From positions 469,188 to 533,187 of the forward strand of contig NZ_JACJPL010000015.1 in assembly GCF_014696065.1 (NCBI RefSeq): a DNA stretch of 64,000 nucleotides, in the 5' to 3' direction. The notes under the pieces are model-generated. The model searched no databases, had not been told where the DNA came from, and saw nothing but the letters and a program-made list of their open reading frames with translations. The position numbers and the translations under genes were made by a program. How positions within the stretch are numbered: position 1 is the stretch's first letter; each line of letters begins with the position of its first letter. Shown here one piece after another: positions 55,559 through 64,000 of this stretch. Source of the stretch: Leptolyngbya sp. FACHB-261 (GTDB taxonomy: Bacteria; Cyanobacteriota; Cyanobacteriia; FACHB-261).

Positions 55559-57904
55559 CTAGTGGCTCATCCGCTTGGCAATGGCAAGTGTGTAACAATC
55601 TGCTAACAAACTAATCCTAGCGTTGATTAAGAAAAGGTTTTCAAGACTTGAAATTTGGAGAGTTGTATCCGGGGCATCAGTTTTGCCTATCCTTCCCCAG
55701 CCTTCACCTAGATGCTCACGCAAGTAAGCCTCCCACAGCTCAACAGTTTGAGGATCTGGGCGCACTGAGACCAGAACCCGAGCCGTGCTCTCCCCAAATA
55801 AAACCTGGTCCCAGCGTTGCTCTGGTAGCAGCTCCGCTGGCAGTTCAAGCTGAATCTGAGCGCCTCGCTTACCACTGATGCAGCACTCTGCCAAAGCCAC
55901 AGCTAAGCCACCCTCAGCACAGTCATGAGCCGAGCGCAGCCAGCCGCGACCAATGCCTTCCCTCACAGCAGCTTGAACCCGCCGCTCCCGGTCAAACTCG
56001 ACACGGGGAGGACGACCCGCAACTGTCTGATGAACTACAGCTAGATATTCAGAGGCTCCCAGGGTAATTAATGGATCCGTCGGGCTGACTCCCAGCCAGT
56101 AGATGAGGTCTCCAGTTGCTTGCCAACCCAAGCCACAAATCTGGTTCAGATTGGGCAGATCACCGACCATGCCAACTACGGGGGTGGGATAGATTGGCTG
56201 AGGCTTACCTTCAGAGTCAATGGTTTCGTTGTAAAGAGAGACATTGCCACCCGTCACAGGCGTATTTAACTCCCGGCAGGCTTCTGCCAAGCCCCGGCAA
56301 GCTTCTGCCAGTTGCCAATAACCAATTGGCTTCTCTGGACTACCAAAATTAAGGTTGTCGGTGACAGCCAAGGGTTCAGCACCGACACAGCTCAGATTAC
56401 GAGCAGCTTCAGCCACAGCCGCTTTAGCACCCTCGTATGGGTCGAGGTAGACATAGCGAGGATTACAATCGACTGTTGCCGCTAAGCCCTGTTCAGCCAG
56501 CTCTAAAGTAGGCACCTCACCCACACCGAAGTCCTGAGAGCGTAGGCGAATCACAGCCGCATCCGCTCCGCCGGGCAGGAAAACAGTATTGTTCTGCACC
56601 TGGTGGTCATACTGTCGGTAGACCCATTGCTTGGAAGCAATGGTCGGCGTGTCTAGCAGGGTCAGTAGGATATCAGTCCAGGTTCGACCGGTAATACCTT
56701 CTGCAGTAGCAGGGGGTAGGCTTGCACTGGTCCAAGTCCAGGCCTTGCGAGCATACTCTGGAGTTTCGGGTAGCTGACGGTGATAGATCGGCGTGTTGTC
56801 AGCCAGAGCCATAGCCGGAATCTCAGCCGCCACTTCGCCTCGGAACAAAATACGCACCAGTGGTTCCTCAATGACCGTCCCAGCCACTACTGCGTGCAAC
56901 CCCCAGCGCTCAAAAATAGCAATCAGCTCCGCCTCACGGCCTGGCTCCGCTACGAAAAGCATTCTTTCTTGAGATTCAGAGAGCAGATACTCGTAAGGCA
57001 CCATACCGCTCTCGCGCACAGGGATCTTGTCGAGATCGAGTTCGATACCCACGCCGCCCTTAGCTGCCATTTCTGAGGTGGAGCAAGTGATGCCTGCCGC
57101 ACCCATGTCTTGAGCAGCGACAACAGCTCCGGTCTTAAAGGCTTCTAGGCAAGCCTCAATCAGGGACTTCTCCAGGAAGGGGTCGCCAACTTGAACGGCG
57201 GGACGGTCTTGTTCTGATTCATCGGTTAACTCGGCACTGGCAAAGCTAGCGCCACCCATGCCATCTCGGCCTGTGGTTGAACCCACATAGAGCACTGGGT
57301 TGCCCAGACCAGCAGCACCGGACTTAACAATGGTTGGCGTCTCCATCACGCCAATGGCCATGGCATTGACCAGGGGATTGCCAGTGTAAGCAGGATCAAA
57401 ATAGACTTCGCCACCTACAGTAGGCACGCCCACACAGTTGCCGTAGTGAGCAATGCCAGCAACAACCCCACTAAACAGGCGACGAGTGCGAGCGTCCTCT
57501 AGAGAGCCGAAGCGCAAAGAGTTCAAGACAGCGATGGGACGAGCCCCCATCGTGAAAATATCGCGCAGGATGCCACCGACGCCGGTTGCAGCCCCCTGAA
57601 AGGGTTCTACAGCAGAGGGATGGTTGTGAGACTCGATTTTGAAGGCAACGCGCACGCCGCCTAGTTCTACCACCCCAGCATTCTCACCAGGTCCTACCAG
57701 GATCCGTTCACCAGTAGTGGGAAAGTTCTTGAGCAAGGGCCGCGAGTTTTTGTAGCAGCAGTGCTCAGACCACATCACACCGAACATACCTAGTTCAGCC
57801 CGGTTGGGATGACGGCCCAAGCGCTCCAAGATCATCTGGTACTCTGCTGGGGTCAGACCTTCTGATGCGATCTCCTCAGAAGAGCAGGCGGGAAAGGCAG
57901 TCAC
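55559..57904 (-). CDS. purL: Phosphoribosylformylglycinamidine synthase, small PurL
   Basis: A 781-residue ATP-dependent FGAM synthase subunit that works with PurQ and PurS, which are not in this window. [40 protein letters not shown] and [17 protein letters not shown] motif (here [14 protein letters not shown]) are hallmark. [16 protein letters not shown] segment reads [15 protein letters not shown]. Start GTG 57904. Length is right for the small form. Confidence 0.95.
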   Translation of the reverse strand: MTAFPACSSEEIASEGLTPAEYQMILERLGRHPNRAELGMFGVMWSEHCCYKNSRPLLKNFPTTGERILVGPGENAGVVELGGVRVAFKIESHNHPSAVEPFQGAATGVGGILRDIFTMGARPIAVLNSLRFGSLEDARTRRLFSGVVAGIAHYGNCVGVPTVGGEVYFDPAYTGNPLVNAMAIGVMETPTIVKSGAAGLGNPVLYVGSTTGRDGMGGASFASAELTDESEQDRPAVQVGDPFLEKSLIEACLEAFKTGAVVAAQDMGAAGITCSTSEMAAKGGVGIELDLDKIPVRESGMVPYEYLLSESQERMLFVAEPGREAELIAIFERWGLHAVVAGTVIEEPLVRILFRGEVAAEIPAMALADNTPIYHRQLPETPEYARKAWTWTSASLPPATAEGITGRTWTDILLTLLDTPTIASKQWVYRQYDHQVQNNTVFLPGGADAAVIRLRSQDFGVGEVPTLELAEQGLAATVDCNPRYVYLDPYEGAKAAVAEAARNLSCVGAEPLAVTDNLNFGSPEKPIGYWQLAEACRGLAEACRELNTPVTGGNVSLYNETIDSEGKPQPIYPTPVVGMVGDLPNLNQICGLGWQATGDLIYWLGVSPTDPLITLGASEYLAVVHQTVAGRPPRVEFDRERRVQAAVREGIGRGWLRSAHDCAEGGLAVALAECCISGKRGAQIQLELPAELLPEQRWDQVLFGESTARVLVSVRPDPQTVELWEAYLREHLGEGWGRIGKTDAPDTTLQISSLENLFLINARISLLADCYTLAIAKRMSH

Positions 57905-58163
57905 GGCTCGGCTTCAGCAACAGGACAGGGTTCAATTGTACTGGCAAGCCCCCAACGAAAAAACCGACAGAGTCACGCAGAAGCGGAGCTGTCGGCCAGT
58001 CGTGTGTTCCCTGTTGATGACTCGATAATGGTTGAGTCATCCCTAATATCGACGCTGTATCTGTTTCGACCTGCGATCTTGGTCACGGCTATAAGTGATC
58101 CTAATCACGGTGGTATAGACCACAACAGGAATGTTAAGCAGCTAGACCTACTATCACTGGGAT

Positions 58164-58994
58164 ATGGCTGATGATCTGAGCGACTTGAACCCGCCGCCTG
58201 AGCCATTAGGTTCGAGGCCATCATCCACGGCCCAGTTGCTTGCTAACTATGCTCCTCAGGGCAATCCGTTTTATCAATTCTGGATGGGCATTCGCTTCTT
58301 GGGTGCAGGTTGGGCGCTCTTACTCAACACACCTGCGCTGCAACTTGCCAGTGTCGTGCCGGTGCTCCTGAGTTTGGCTTTTTTCAGCACCCTAATTTAT
58401 TTCGGAACAACAAAAGTAGATCAGTGGCTAGCTAGTGCCATTGTCAGGCTGCCGGATTGGCTGGAGCTGATTGCTCGAGCACTTGGCTCAGGGTTGGTTG
58501 CCGTAGTTCTGCTGTTGCTGACCTATTTGCTCTTTTTTCCAGTTATTTCAGTATTGACCGCTCCGTTTCGGGACTTTTTATCTGAAAAAACTGAAAAGCT
58601 GATGTGAGGCAAGGTCACTAGCAGTGAGCGCTCGCTGTGGTTGGAGATCGGCTTTGCGTTGGCTGACACGCTGCGGATGGTGACATTGCAGCTGAGTCTG
58701 TCACTACTACTGTTGGGTCTAGGCTTTTGGCTGCCCGTAGTTGGAGGAATTCCAGTGCTGGCCGCGGCGGTCTATTTTGCAGCACTTGACTGTGTGGACC
58801 CGGCTTTGGGCCGACGGGGCTGGCGACTAAAGCAGAAGTTGCACTTCCTCAGCCGACACAAAGCTGTTCTGGGCGGCTTTGGCTTGGCAGCTTACTTCCT
58901 GCTAACGCTGCCGGGAATTAACCTGGTCACCCTGCCCGTGGCAACGATTGGCGGGACTTTGCTGATCCTGGCGACTCTCAAGAACGAGGTTTAG
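58164..58994 (+). pseudogene. EI24 (CysZ-like) membrane protein gene split by an in-frame TGA
   Basis: The frame from ATG 58164 encodes 147 residues with hydrophobic spans (LQLASVVPVLLSLAFFSTLI and LVAVVLLLLTYLLFFPVI), ending SEKTEKLM, TGA (58605-58607). The same frame continues at once with GKVTSSERSLWLEIGFALADTL and three more spans (SLSLLLLGLGFWLPVV, PVLAAAVYFAALDCVDPALG, LPGINLVTLPVATIGGTLLI) to 58994. Joined, about 276 residues match the EI24 family length and the L-APF-D-L-E-x-x-E layout. It is either a nonsense mutation, readthrough, or a sequence error. A TTG at 58641 could begin a separate 117-residue product. Confidence 0.8.
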
Positions 58995-60348
58995 TGTTGG
59001 GTTGTTGGCTCCAGTCCTTTCCCAAGCGGACGGTAATGTCTGAACGCAAATTGCCGGTTGCCTCAGTGAGCACCTCCCCAAAACCCAAGGCATCGCGCAA
59101 GGCTTGGGCGCTTTCTAGGTCGCCCTGCTGAGCAATGATTTCAGTGTGATCTAGAGACTCAGCCCAAGGATCAGTTTGAAAGACATTAGTGTAGCCAGCT
59201 TGAGCTAGGGCGCGGGTTGTCTCACCAACGGCAGCATCACTATTCGTGCTGTCTTGAATTGCCACACTGAGTTGGTCAGGTGTAGGGGCAGCCAGGTTGG
59301 GAACATTGGCTCCTAAATGCTGAGCAGCCATGGTTTGCATTCGATCTGGATCAACAATCCAATAGCTGAGGGTGTACTCTCCTGGCTCGCTAAAGCGCCC
59401 TGGCACCATCAACATCTGCACCTCTTCGCGCTTGAGACCGATACCAAAGCCAGCCAGAGCTAGCAGCTCTTGCGTGTTCAAGTTGGTATCTAAATGAGCT
59501 TGGGCAATTTTGAGCAATTGCGGCAGTCGGGGCAGGGTTTTGGGCGTTAGAGTCTGCTCTAGCAAAGCCCGCATTAGCTTCTGCTGGCGCTGCACTCGGC
59601 CAATGTCGCCGTTGCCGTCGTAGCGGAAACGCAGAAACTGTAGTGCTTTTGCCCCATTCAAATGCTGTTTCCCAGGATTCAGGTTGATGTAGAGGTGCTG
59701 GCTGTCATCCTGGTACTGCATCCGCTCGGGTACATGAATCGTAACCCCGCCTAAGGCATCGATCAGCTTCTCCAGGCCCTGCACGTTAACCCGGATGTAG
59801 CGGTCAATAGGAACTCCGCTCAGAAGATTGCTAACCGCCTCGGCGCTAAGAGCGGGTCCACCTTCGGCATTAGCGCCATTGATTTTGTCGATACCATGCC
59901 CTGGAATCTCAACCCTTGTGTCCCGGGGAATAGAAAGCACTGTGAGCCGATGCGTATCGGGCTCGAAGCGCAGCAGCAGCATTGTATCGGTGAGGCCATC
60001 AAAAGAGTCGACGAGGGCGTGGTAGCCCAGCTTCTCCTGCTGTGGCTCCTCCAGGTCGCTGGTCAACACCTTGACCCCTAGCACCAGGATATTGACAGGC
60101 CGCGAGACCTTGGGTACCGCCAACAGGCTGGGATCAGCCATGGCCTCACTATTGAAGGCTTGGGCCTGCTCCGGCGAGAGGGAAGCCTGCTTTAGGGGGG
60201 CTTCAGCCATCATTAGGGCTAGAGCAGCCCCGGCACTCGCTGATACGATGCCAACGCTCAGCAGTAGAGCAGTCAGGCCGAGATTGCGAGCGGTTAGGTA
60301 CTTTTGATACCTCTGATAGCTCGTACGCAAGAGCTTGAAAACGGTCAA
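58978..60348 (-). CDS. LytR-CpsA-Psr (LCP) family protein
   Basis: A 456-residue membrane-anchored LCP phosphotransferase, thought to attach wall polymers to peptidoglycan. One N-terminal helix (GLTALLLSVGIVSASAGAAL), then the LCP core RPVNILVLGVKVL, DTMLLLRFEPDTHRLTVLSI, PRDTRVEIPGHGIDKINGAN and FLRFRYDGNGDIGRVQRQQ. The C-terminal LytR_C domain covers about 360-456. TTG 60348 start. Its stop overlaps the convergent EI24 gene by 17 bases. Confidence 0.92.
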   Translation of the reverse strand: MTVFKLLRTSYQRYQKYLTARNLGLTALLLSVGIVSASAGAALALMMAEAPLKQASLSPEQAQAFNSEAMADPSLLAVPKVSRPVNILVLGVKVLTSDLEEPQQEKLGYHALVDSFDGLTDTMLLLRFEPDTHRLTVLSIPRDTRVEIPGHGIDKINGANAEGGPALSAEAVSNLLSGVPIDRYIRVNVQGLEKLIDALGGVTIHVPERMQYQDDSQHLYINLNPGKQHLNGAKALQFLRFRYDGNGDIGRVQRQQKLMRALLEQTLTPKTLPRLPQLLKIAQAHLDTNLNTQELLALAGFGIGLKREEVQMLMVPGRFSEPGEYTLSYWIVDPDRMQTMAAQHLGANVPNLAAPTPDQLSVAIQDSTNSDAAVGETTRALAQAGYTNVFQTDPWAESLDHTEIIAQQGDLESAQALRDALGFGEVLTEATGNLRSDITVRLGKDWSQQPNTKPRS

Positions 60349-60415
60349 GCGAGCTTCCTCCGACCCAGATTCTGCACAAGATAACCTACTGGAGAGCCCC
60401 TGTTAAATAACCAAT

Positions 60416-61486
60416 TTAGCCTTGAGCTGAGGTAGACCAGCGCGAGCCCCGAAGAGTAGGCACTCCTTGCAAAAAGGGACCGCTTAGCAGCAGCACCGTT
60501 GGTGGGTCTAATTCACCACTGACAGCTAGCCCTTGATCCTGCTGGAAACGACGGATGGCGGCTGCCAACCCAAGCGGCTGAGGGCTGCTCAAGTAGCCTA
60601 GCCGGTGAAGGTAGCCTGCTGCCTGCGTATGGGTCAAAGAGGTATCGTCGGGGTGAAAAATGGCGACGTATTGCCGACGCCATACCAAGTCGAACTCAGC
60701 TCGACTCAAGTTGAACAGCTTGCCCGCTGACGGGTCACCAATCGTGGCAAATTCAGGGCTCATGGCCAGCAGAGCAATAGCGTGGGGCAGTTTACGCCCC
60801 TCGTCGAATAGCCAAACTGCTAGCACACCAGGCCGATTAATCTGTTCAATCTGCTCCCAGGAGCGAACCGGCACTTCCAAACCATCTAGGCCCAACTCCT
60901 GAGCAGCCACAATCAACTGCGGCATCGAGGTGCCCAGGTTACTGGTTCCAGCTAGACGAGCTACGCTCGATTCGGTAGCAGGGATTTGCCAACGACGCAG
61001 CACGGTTGCTAAGGCAGCAGGCGCACAGCTGCTATTCGAAGTTTGCCTGAAAACTCCATTAGCTTGAAGGTCATCATTCAAAGAAGCGTAAATGGGCGAT
61101 AGGAAATACGCTTCCGCTCCACTGAAACCCACTAGCCCCAGCAGTCCAATCAGCACTACAGCTATCACCTGAACACGGGCTGTAGACCAGCTCACGACTA
61201 AGGCCACGCCACAGGCCCCCAATAAGGTGATGCGGAGCAGAGCCCAAGTCACGCGCATGCCGTAGAAGCGCCACTCCAGTGGCAATGCCTGTAACTGCGG
61301 CACATTGAGCGCTAACACTACTAGACCGACATAAAGCCCCAAAAATGCCAGGGACAACGAAGCGTGCCCCTTAAACAGGTCGTTGGCAGTCGCCCCCTTG
61401 CGAACCAGCAGCCGACCCAAGCGCACGCCCCAAACAAACAGCAGGGCTCCCAATAGGGTGGTGATGACATATTTCCAGCACGTCAT
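60416..61486 (-). CDS. Membrane protein with C39-like peptidase and peptidoglycan-binding domains
   Basis: 356 residues. About five membrane helices at 1-145 ([69 protein letters not shown]). A papain-like C39-type domain follows (150-275): [14 protein letters not shown] with the nucleophile Cys, PHAIALLAM with His and [20 protein letters not shown] with Asp. Residues about 285-345 match a peptidoglycan-binding repeat ([20 protein letters not shown], then [14 protein letters not shown]). A surface protease with wall-binding ability is implied. ATG 61486. Confidence 0.8.
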   Translation of the reverse strand: MTCWKYVITTLLGALLFVWGVRLGRLLVRKGATANDLFKGHASLSLAFLGLYVGLVVLALNVPQLQALPLEWRFYGMRVTWALLRITLLGACGVALVVSWSTARVQVIAVVLIGLLGLVGFSGAEAYFLSPIYASLNDDLQANGVFRQTSNSSCAPAALATVLRRWQIPATESSVARLAGTSNLGTSMPQLIVAAQELGLDGLEVPVRSWEQIEQINRPGVLAVWLFDEGRKLPHAIALLAMSPEFATIGDPSAGKLFNLSRAEFDLVWRRQYVAIFHPDDTSLTHTQAAGYLHRLGYLSSPQPLGLAAAIRRFQQDQGLAVSGELDPPTVLLLSGPFLQGVPTLRGSRWSTSAQG

Positions 61487-61586
61487 TCAACTCACGGGCT
61501 CTCGATCAGTGTGCCCCATGCCAGAATCCACAAACGACACAATAGAAACAGGAATCTTCCAGCACAAAGACTGGGCACAAACCGCC

Positions 61587-61817
61587 ATGAAAGTCCTGCT
61601 GATCGGCTTGATCAACGCTTACCGAACGCTGATTTCACCCCTATTTCCTCCCGTTTGCCGCTTCCAACCTACCTGCTCCCAGTACGCTCGCGAAGCAATT
61701 GAACGCTTTGGCGCTTTCCGAGGCAGTATTTTGGCGGTGAGGCGAATTCTACGCTGCCATCCCTATCACCCTGGCGGTTGGGATCCCGTACCGCCTGCCC
61801 CTCATGAGCACCCTTGA
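61587..61817 (+). CDS. yidD: Membrane protein insertion efficiency factor YidD
   Basis: A 76-residue YidD homologue assisting YidC-dependent insertion. [20 protein letters not shown] followed by [15 protein letters not shown] and the tail [13 protein letters not shown] are diagnostic. ATG 61587 matches the usual family start; an in-frame ATG at 61518 is possible. No clear ribosome-binding site. Confidence 0.92.
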   Translation: MKVLLIGLINAYRTLISPLFPPVCRFQPTCSQYAREAIERFGAFRGSILAVRRILRCHPYHPGGWDPVPPAPHEHP

Positions 61818-61825
61818 CTGGACGC

Positions 61826-62482
61826 CTAACTGGATTCTGCCAAACGTGCTGGTAACCGAGCCATATTTAGAGGTTGGCTACGAGGCAAATCGATATGGGT
61901 AAAGTGCCGATCCTGATACTCAAACACGATGGGTACACAATACATAATTTCAACCTGCTCGACTTGCTCCGGACTGAGATGATCTAAATCCATCAGCAGG
62001 GCACGGATTGTGTTGCCATGAGCAGAAATTAGGATGTTTTTACCTACATCTAGTTCTGGCAAAATGTGGTCGTGGAAGTAATCGAGCGTGCGGATAGCTG
62101 TGTCTTCTAAGCTTTCACCGCCAGGCGGACGGGTACTGTAACTGCGCCGCCACAGATGTACCTGTTCCTCACCGTACTTTTGAGCCGTTTCAGCTTTGTT
62201 GAGCCCTTGCAAATCACCGTAGTGACGTTCATTTAAGGCTTGAGCTTCAGTAACTGGAACCTCGGTTTGCTTCGCTGAGCGCAAGATCAGGTTGAGCGTC
62301 TCTTGAGCCCGCTTGAGCTTTGAGGTGAAGGCGATATCAAAGTGGAGGTGGGCCATCTGCTCACCAGCTTCTCGTGCTTCCCGACGCCCCTCTTCGGTCA
62401 GATCCACATCAGTCCAACCAGTGAAACGGTTTTCTAAGTTCCAGATTGACTGGCCGTGGCGGACAATTACCATCAGTGCCAT
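61826..62482 (-). CDS. gpmA: 2,3-bisphosphoglycerate-dependent phosphoglycerate mutase
   Basis: A 218-residue glycolytic/Calvin-linked mutase. The phosphohistidine is in MVIVRHGQSIWNLENRFTGW. The second His is in SAHGNTIRALLMDLDHLS; ERHYGDLQGLNKAETAQKYG is typical of GpmA. ATG 62482 was preferred over upstream starts by family comparison; ATG 62473 is also possible. Stop lies 8 bases beyond the convergent yidD stop. Confidence 0.9.
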   Translation of the reverse strand: MALMVIVRHGQSIWNLENRFTGWTDVDLTEEGRREAREAGEQMAHLHFDIAFTSKLKRAQETLNLILRSAKQTEVPVTEAQALNERHYGDLQGLNKAETAQKYGEEQVHLWRRSYSTRPPGGESLEDTAIRTLDYFHDHILPELDVGKNILISAHGNTIRALLMDLDHLSPEQVEQVEIMYCVPIVFEYQDRHFTHIDLPRSQPLNMARLPARLAESS

Positions 62483-62608
62483 GAGTCTCAGGCTCACGCC
62501 TGTAGGATTACAGCAAGATACTTTAACCGTACAGCTATTTAGCAGCACTACTCGGGAGCACACGCTTGACGCTAATTGCTTGTAAGTGCCGAAACCGTTA
62601 CCTGAGTA

Positions 62609-63472
62609 CTAAATTAGCTCGATTTCCTGCCAGTTCCAGAGATCCTCACGGCGCATTGCACTGCCACTGGATTGATGTAAGTTGGCCCAGTTGAAGTTTG
62701 TATCTTTCAGGATTGCTCCTTCTAGCTGAACCCCTTCTAAGTTAGCGCCCTCTAAATTGGCACCGGTCAGGTTCGCTTCCCGTAGGTCAGCTCGGTAAAG
62801 ATTGGTGCCACTCAGATCAGCGCCTTCCAGATTTGCCCCCATTAAACTGGCACGGCTTAATTGAGCATCACTGAGATTTGCCCCTGCTAGATTTGCCTTT
62901 TCTAAGTTAGAACCCGCCAAATTAGCCAGAGTATTAGCTCGCTTCAAACGCGCTCCGGCCAGGTTTGCTCCTTGAAGATTAGTGCCGCTTAAATGGGCAT
63001 TGTCGAGACTGGCATAGCTGAGATTGGCATAGCTCAAGTTGGTGAGGTGCAGGTTAGCCTGCTCAAGGCTAGCTGATTGGAGGTTAGTGCCGCTTAAATC
63101 CGCTCGCTCTAAATCTGCCCCTTTGAGGTTGGCGTGATCCAGCTGACAACCGTGCAAGATTGCTCCAATTAAACGGGCTTCCATCAGCTGAGCACAACTC
63201 AAATTAGCATCGCGGAGGTTAGCACCCTGAAGATCAGCTTTAATCAGTTTGGCATTGAATAAATTAGCGCCGATCAGCATGGCCTCACTGAGATAAGCCA
63301 GGGTTAAGTTTGCTTGACTCAGGTTGGCACGATTCAGCACCGCTCGTCGCAGGTCTGCCAGGCTGAGATCAGCATGATAAAGCTTAACCAGGGTGAGCTG
63401 TTCCCCGCTTAAATTGACGTTGCTGAGCTTAGCGCCAGGAATTAATCGGTAGCCTCTAACCTCTCTTCTCAC
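62609..63472 (-). CDS. Pentapeptide-repeat protein
   Basis: A 287-residue protein made almost entirely of A(N/D)LxX repeats (about 20-270), predicted as a right-handed beta-helix. It begins MRREVRGYRLIPGAKLSNV and ends NQ...LWNWQEIELI. Unlike the 21399-23087 protein it has no C-terminal domain and no DNA-identical repeat units. Function unknown. Confidence 0.85.
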   Translation of the reverse strand: MRREVRGYRLIPGAKLSNVNLSGEQLTLVKLYHADLSLADLRRAVLNRANLSQANLTLAYLSEAMLIGANLFNAKLIKADLQGANLRDANLSCAQLMEARLIGAILHGCQLDHANLKGADLERADLSGTNLQSASLEQANLHLTNLSYANLSYASLDNAHLSGTNLQGANLAGARLKRANTLANLAGSNLEKANLAGANLSDAQLSRASLMGANLEGADLSGTNLYRADLREANLTGANLEGANLEGVQLEGAILKDTNFNWANLHQSSGSAMRREDLWNWQEIELI

Positions 63473-63775
63473 GGCTGAGAGCCTCTCTGCTAAATCAAAT
63501 GGGGAACCAACACAAAACCCATCACTGAAGACCTAATTTAAGGATCTTAAGCCCACTGTATGCCTTAGATCCTCAGGCTAGGAACTCGATGTTCAAGAAT
63601 AGGCTTAGATTCAGAGATCTTACTGACGGAGATAAGCTAAACTGCTTGTCGCTATCCCTTCCAATCCAGGTTGAGTTGAAATACGCAGCTTCTGCTGGAC
63701 TTATTCAGATACTGCCCTCCATTACCGGAGGATCAAGGTTTGAAGCCTTGTAGGAGTTAACAGGCCTGCTAAACA
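63473..63775. other. Intergenic region between psbD and the pentapeptide gene
   Basis: About 300 bp with no gene seen. Contains short palindromes only (AAGGTTTGAAGCCTT near 63739). Confidence 0.35.
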
Positions 63776-63808
63776 CAAAAACGGTCAGGGAAATTTTCCC
63801 CTGACCGT
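63776..63808 (-). terminator. Intrinsic terminator of psbD
   Basis: AACGGTCAGGG stem pairing with CCCTGACCGTT; on the psbD strand it is followed by TTTTTGTGTTT. Located about 60 bp after the psbD stop. Confidence 0.85.
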
Positions 63809-63865
63809 TGAGCTGAATAGGTTACGAAGGTGTCGGTTTAAAGCTCGACTACCACTCGTTAAACC

Positions 63866-64000
<135 letters not shown>

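Noticed and set aside
58641..58994. Independent 117-residue membrane protein starting at TTG 58641
   Set aside because: It is the in-frame second half of the EI24-type gene and lacks a ribosome-binding site.

Overview
The window is a stretch of cyanobacterial chromosome. The evidence is a partial photosystem II D2 gene (psbD) at the right edge, an NDH-1 NdhD subunit, a CcmK3/CcmK4 beta-carboxysome shell pair, phosphoenolpyruvate carboxylase, a cyanobacterial group 3 sigma factor of SigF type, a phycobiliprotein-like protein at the left edge, and several families known mainly from cyanobacteria (DUF3352, DUF4346, DUF5340, DUF1574). The base composition looks moderately GC-rich by eye. I noticed only one HIP1 octamer (GCGATCGC, near 32342), so this is not a HIP1-dense genome. 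A filamentous Leptolyngbya-like or related beta-cyanobacterium is a weak inference. I found no rRNA, no convincing tRNA, no CRISPR array, no transposase and no phage genes.

Layout. 1-5 kb: phycobiliprotein-like gene, small GTPase, purB with an overlapping alpha/beta hydrolase. 5-10 kb: ndhD, glutathione peroxidase, ccmK3-ccmK4, a peptidoglycan-binding glycosidase-like protein and a 52-residue membrane peptide. 10-14 kb: both enzymes of glutathione-dependent formaldehyde detoxification (S-formylglutathione hydrolase and S-(hydroxymethyl)glutathione dehydrogenase), separated by a lone acyl carrier protein, a GrpB-like protein and a DUF2283 two-gene unit. 14-20 kb: a secreted PPC-domain protein, a decayed 21-bp tandem repeat, a Uma2 nuclease-like protein, pepA and a lytic transglycosylase. 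20-33 kb: pyrH-frr, a large pentapeptide protein, prfC, purN, prmA, an orphan Thi5-like lipoprotein, a probable ASCH plus cyclic-nucleotide-binding-like fusion, lpdA and trpC. 34-37 kb: an accessory stretch with hypothetical genes, intergenic palindromes and a lipoprotein/tyrosine-rich repeat protein pair. 37-45 kb: an MBOAT acyltransferase with a DUF1574 partner, then ppc. 45-58 kb: argS, mnmA, an amber-interrupted reading frame, an S4 RNA-binding protein, a DUF3352 protein, prfB with its programmed frameshift, sigF, purF and purL. 58-64 kb: an EI24-type membrane gene broken by one in-frame TGA, an LCP protein, a membrane C39-peptidase-like protein, yidD, a phosphoglycerate mutase, a second pentapeptide protein and psbD.

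Functional themes are purine synthesis (purB, purN, purF, purL, scattered), translation (frr, prfB, prfC, prmA, argS, mnmA), carbon fixation and anaplerosis (ccmK3/K4, ppc), and envelope building (Slt, LCP, MBOAT/DUF1574, C39/peptidoglycan-binding, EI24). No large undescribed multi-gene system is evident. The strongest oddities are the ASCH/cNMP-binding fusion, the chromophore-Cys-bearing phycobiliprotein paralogue, the tyrosine-rich repeat protein with its lipoprotein neighbour, the TGA-split EI24 gene, the 21-bp degenerate repeat and a 135-bp inverted-repeat element.
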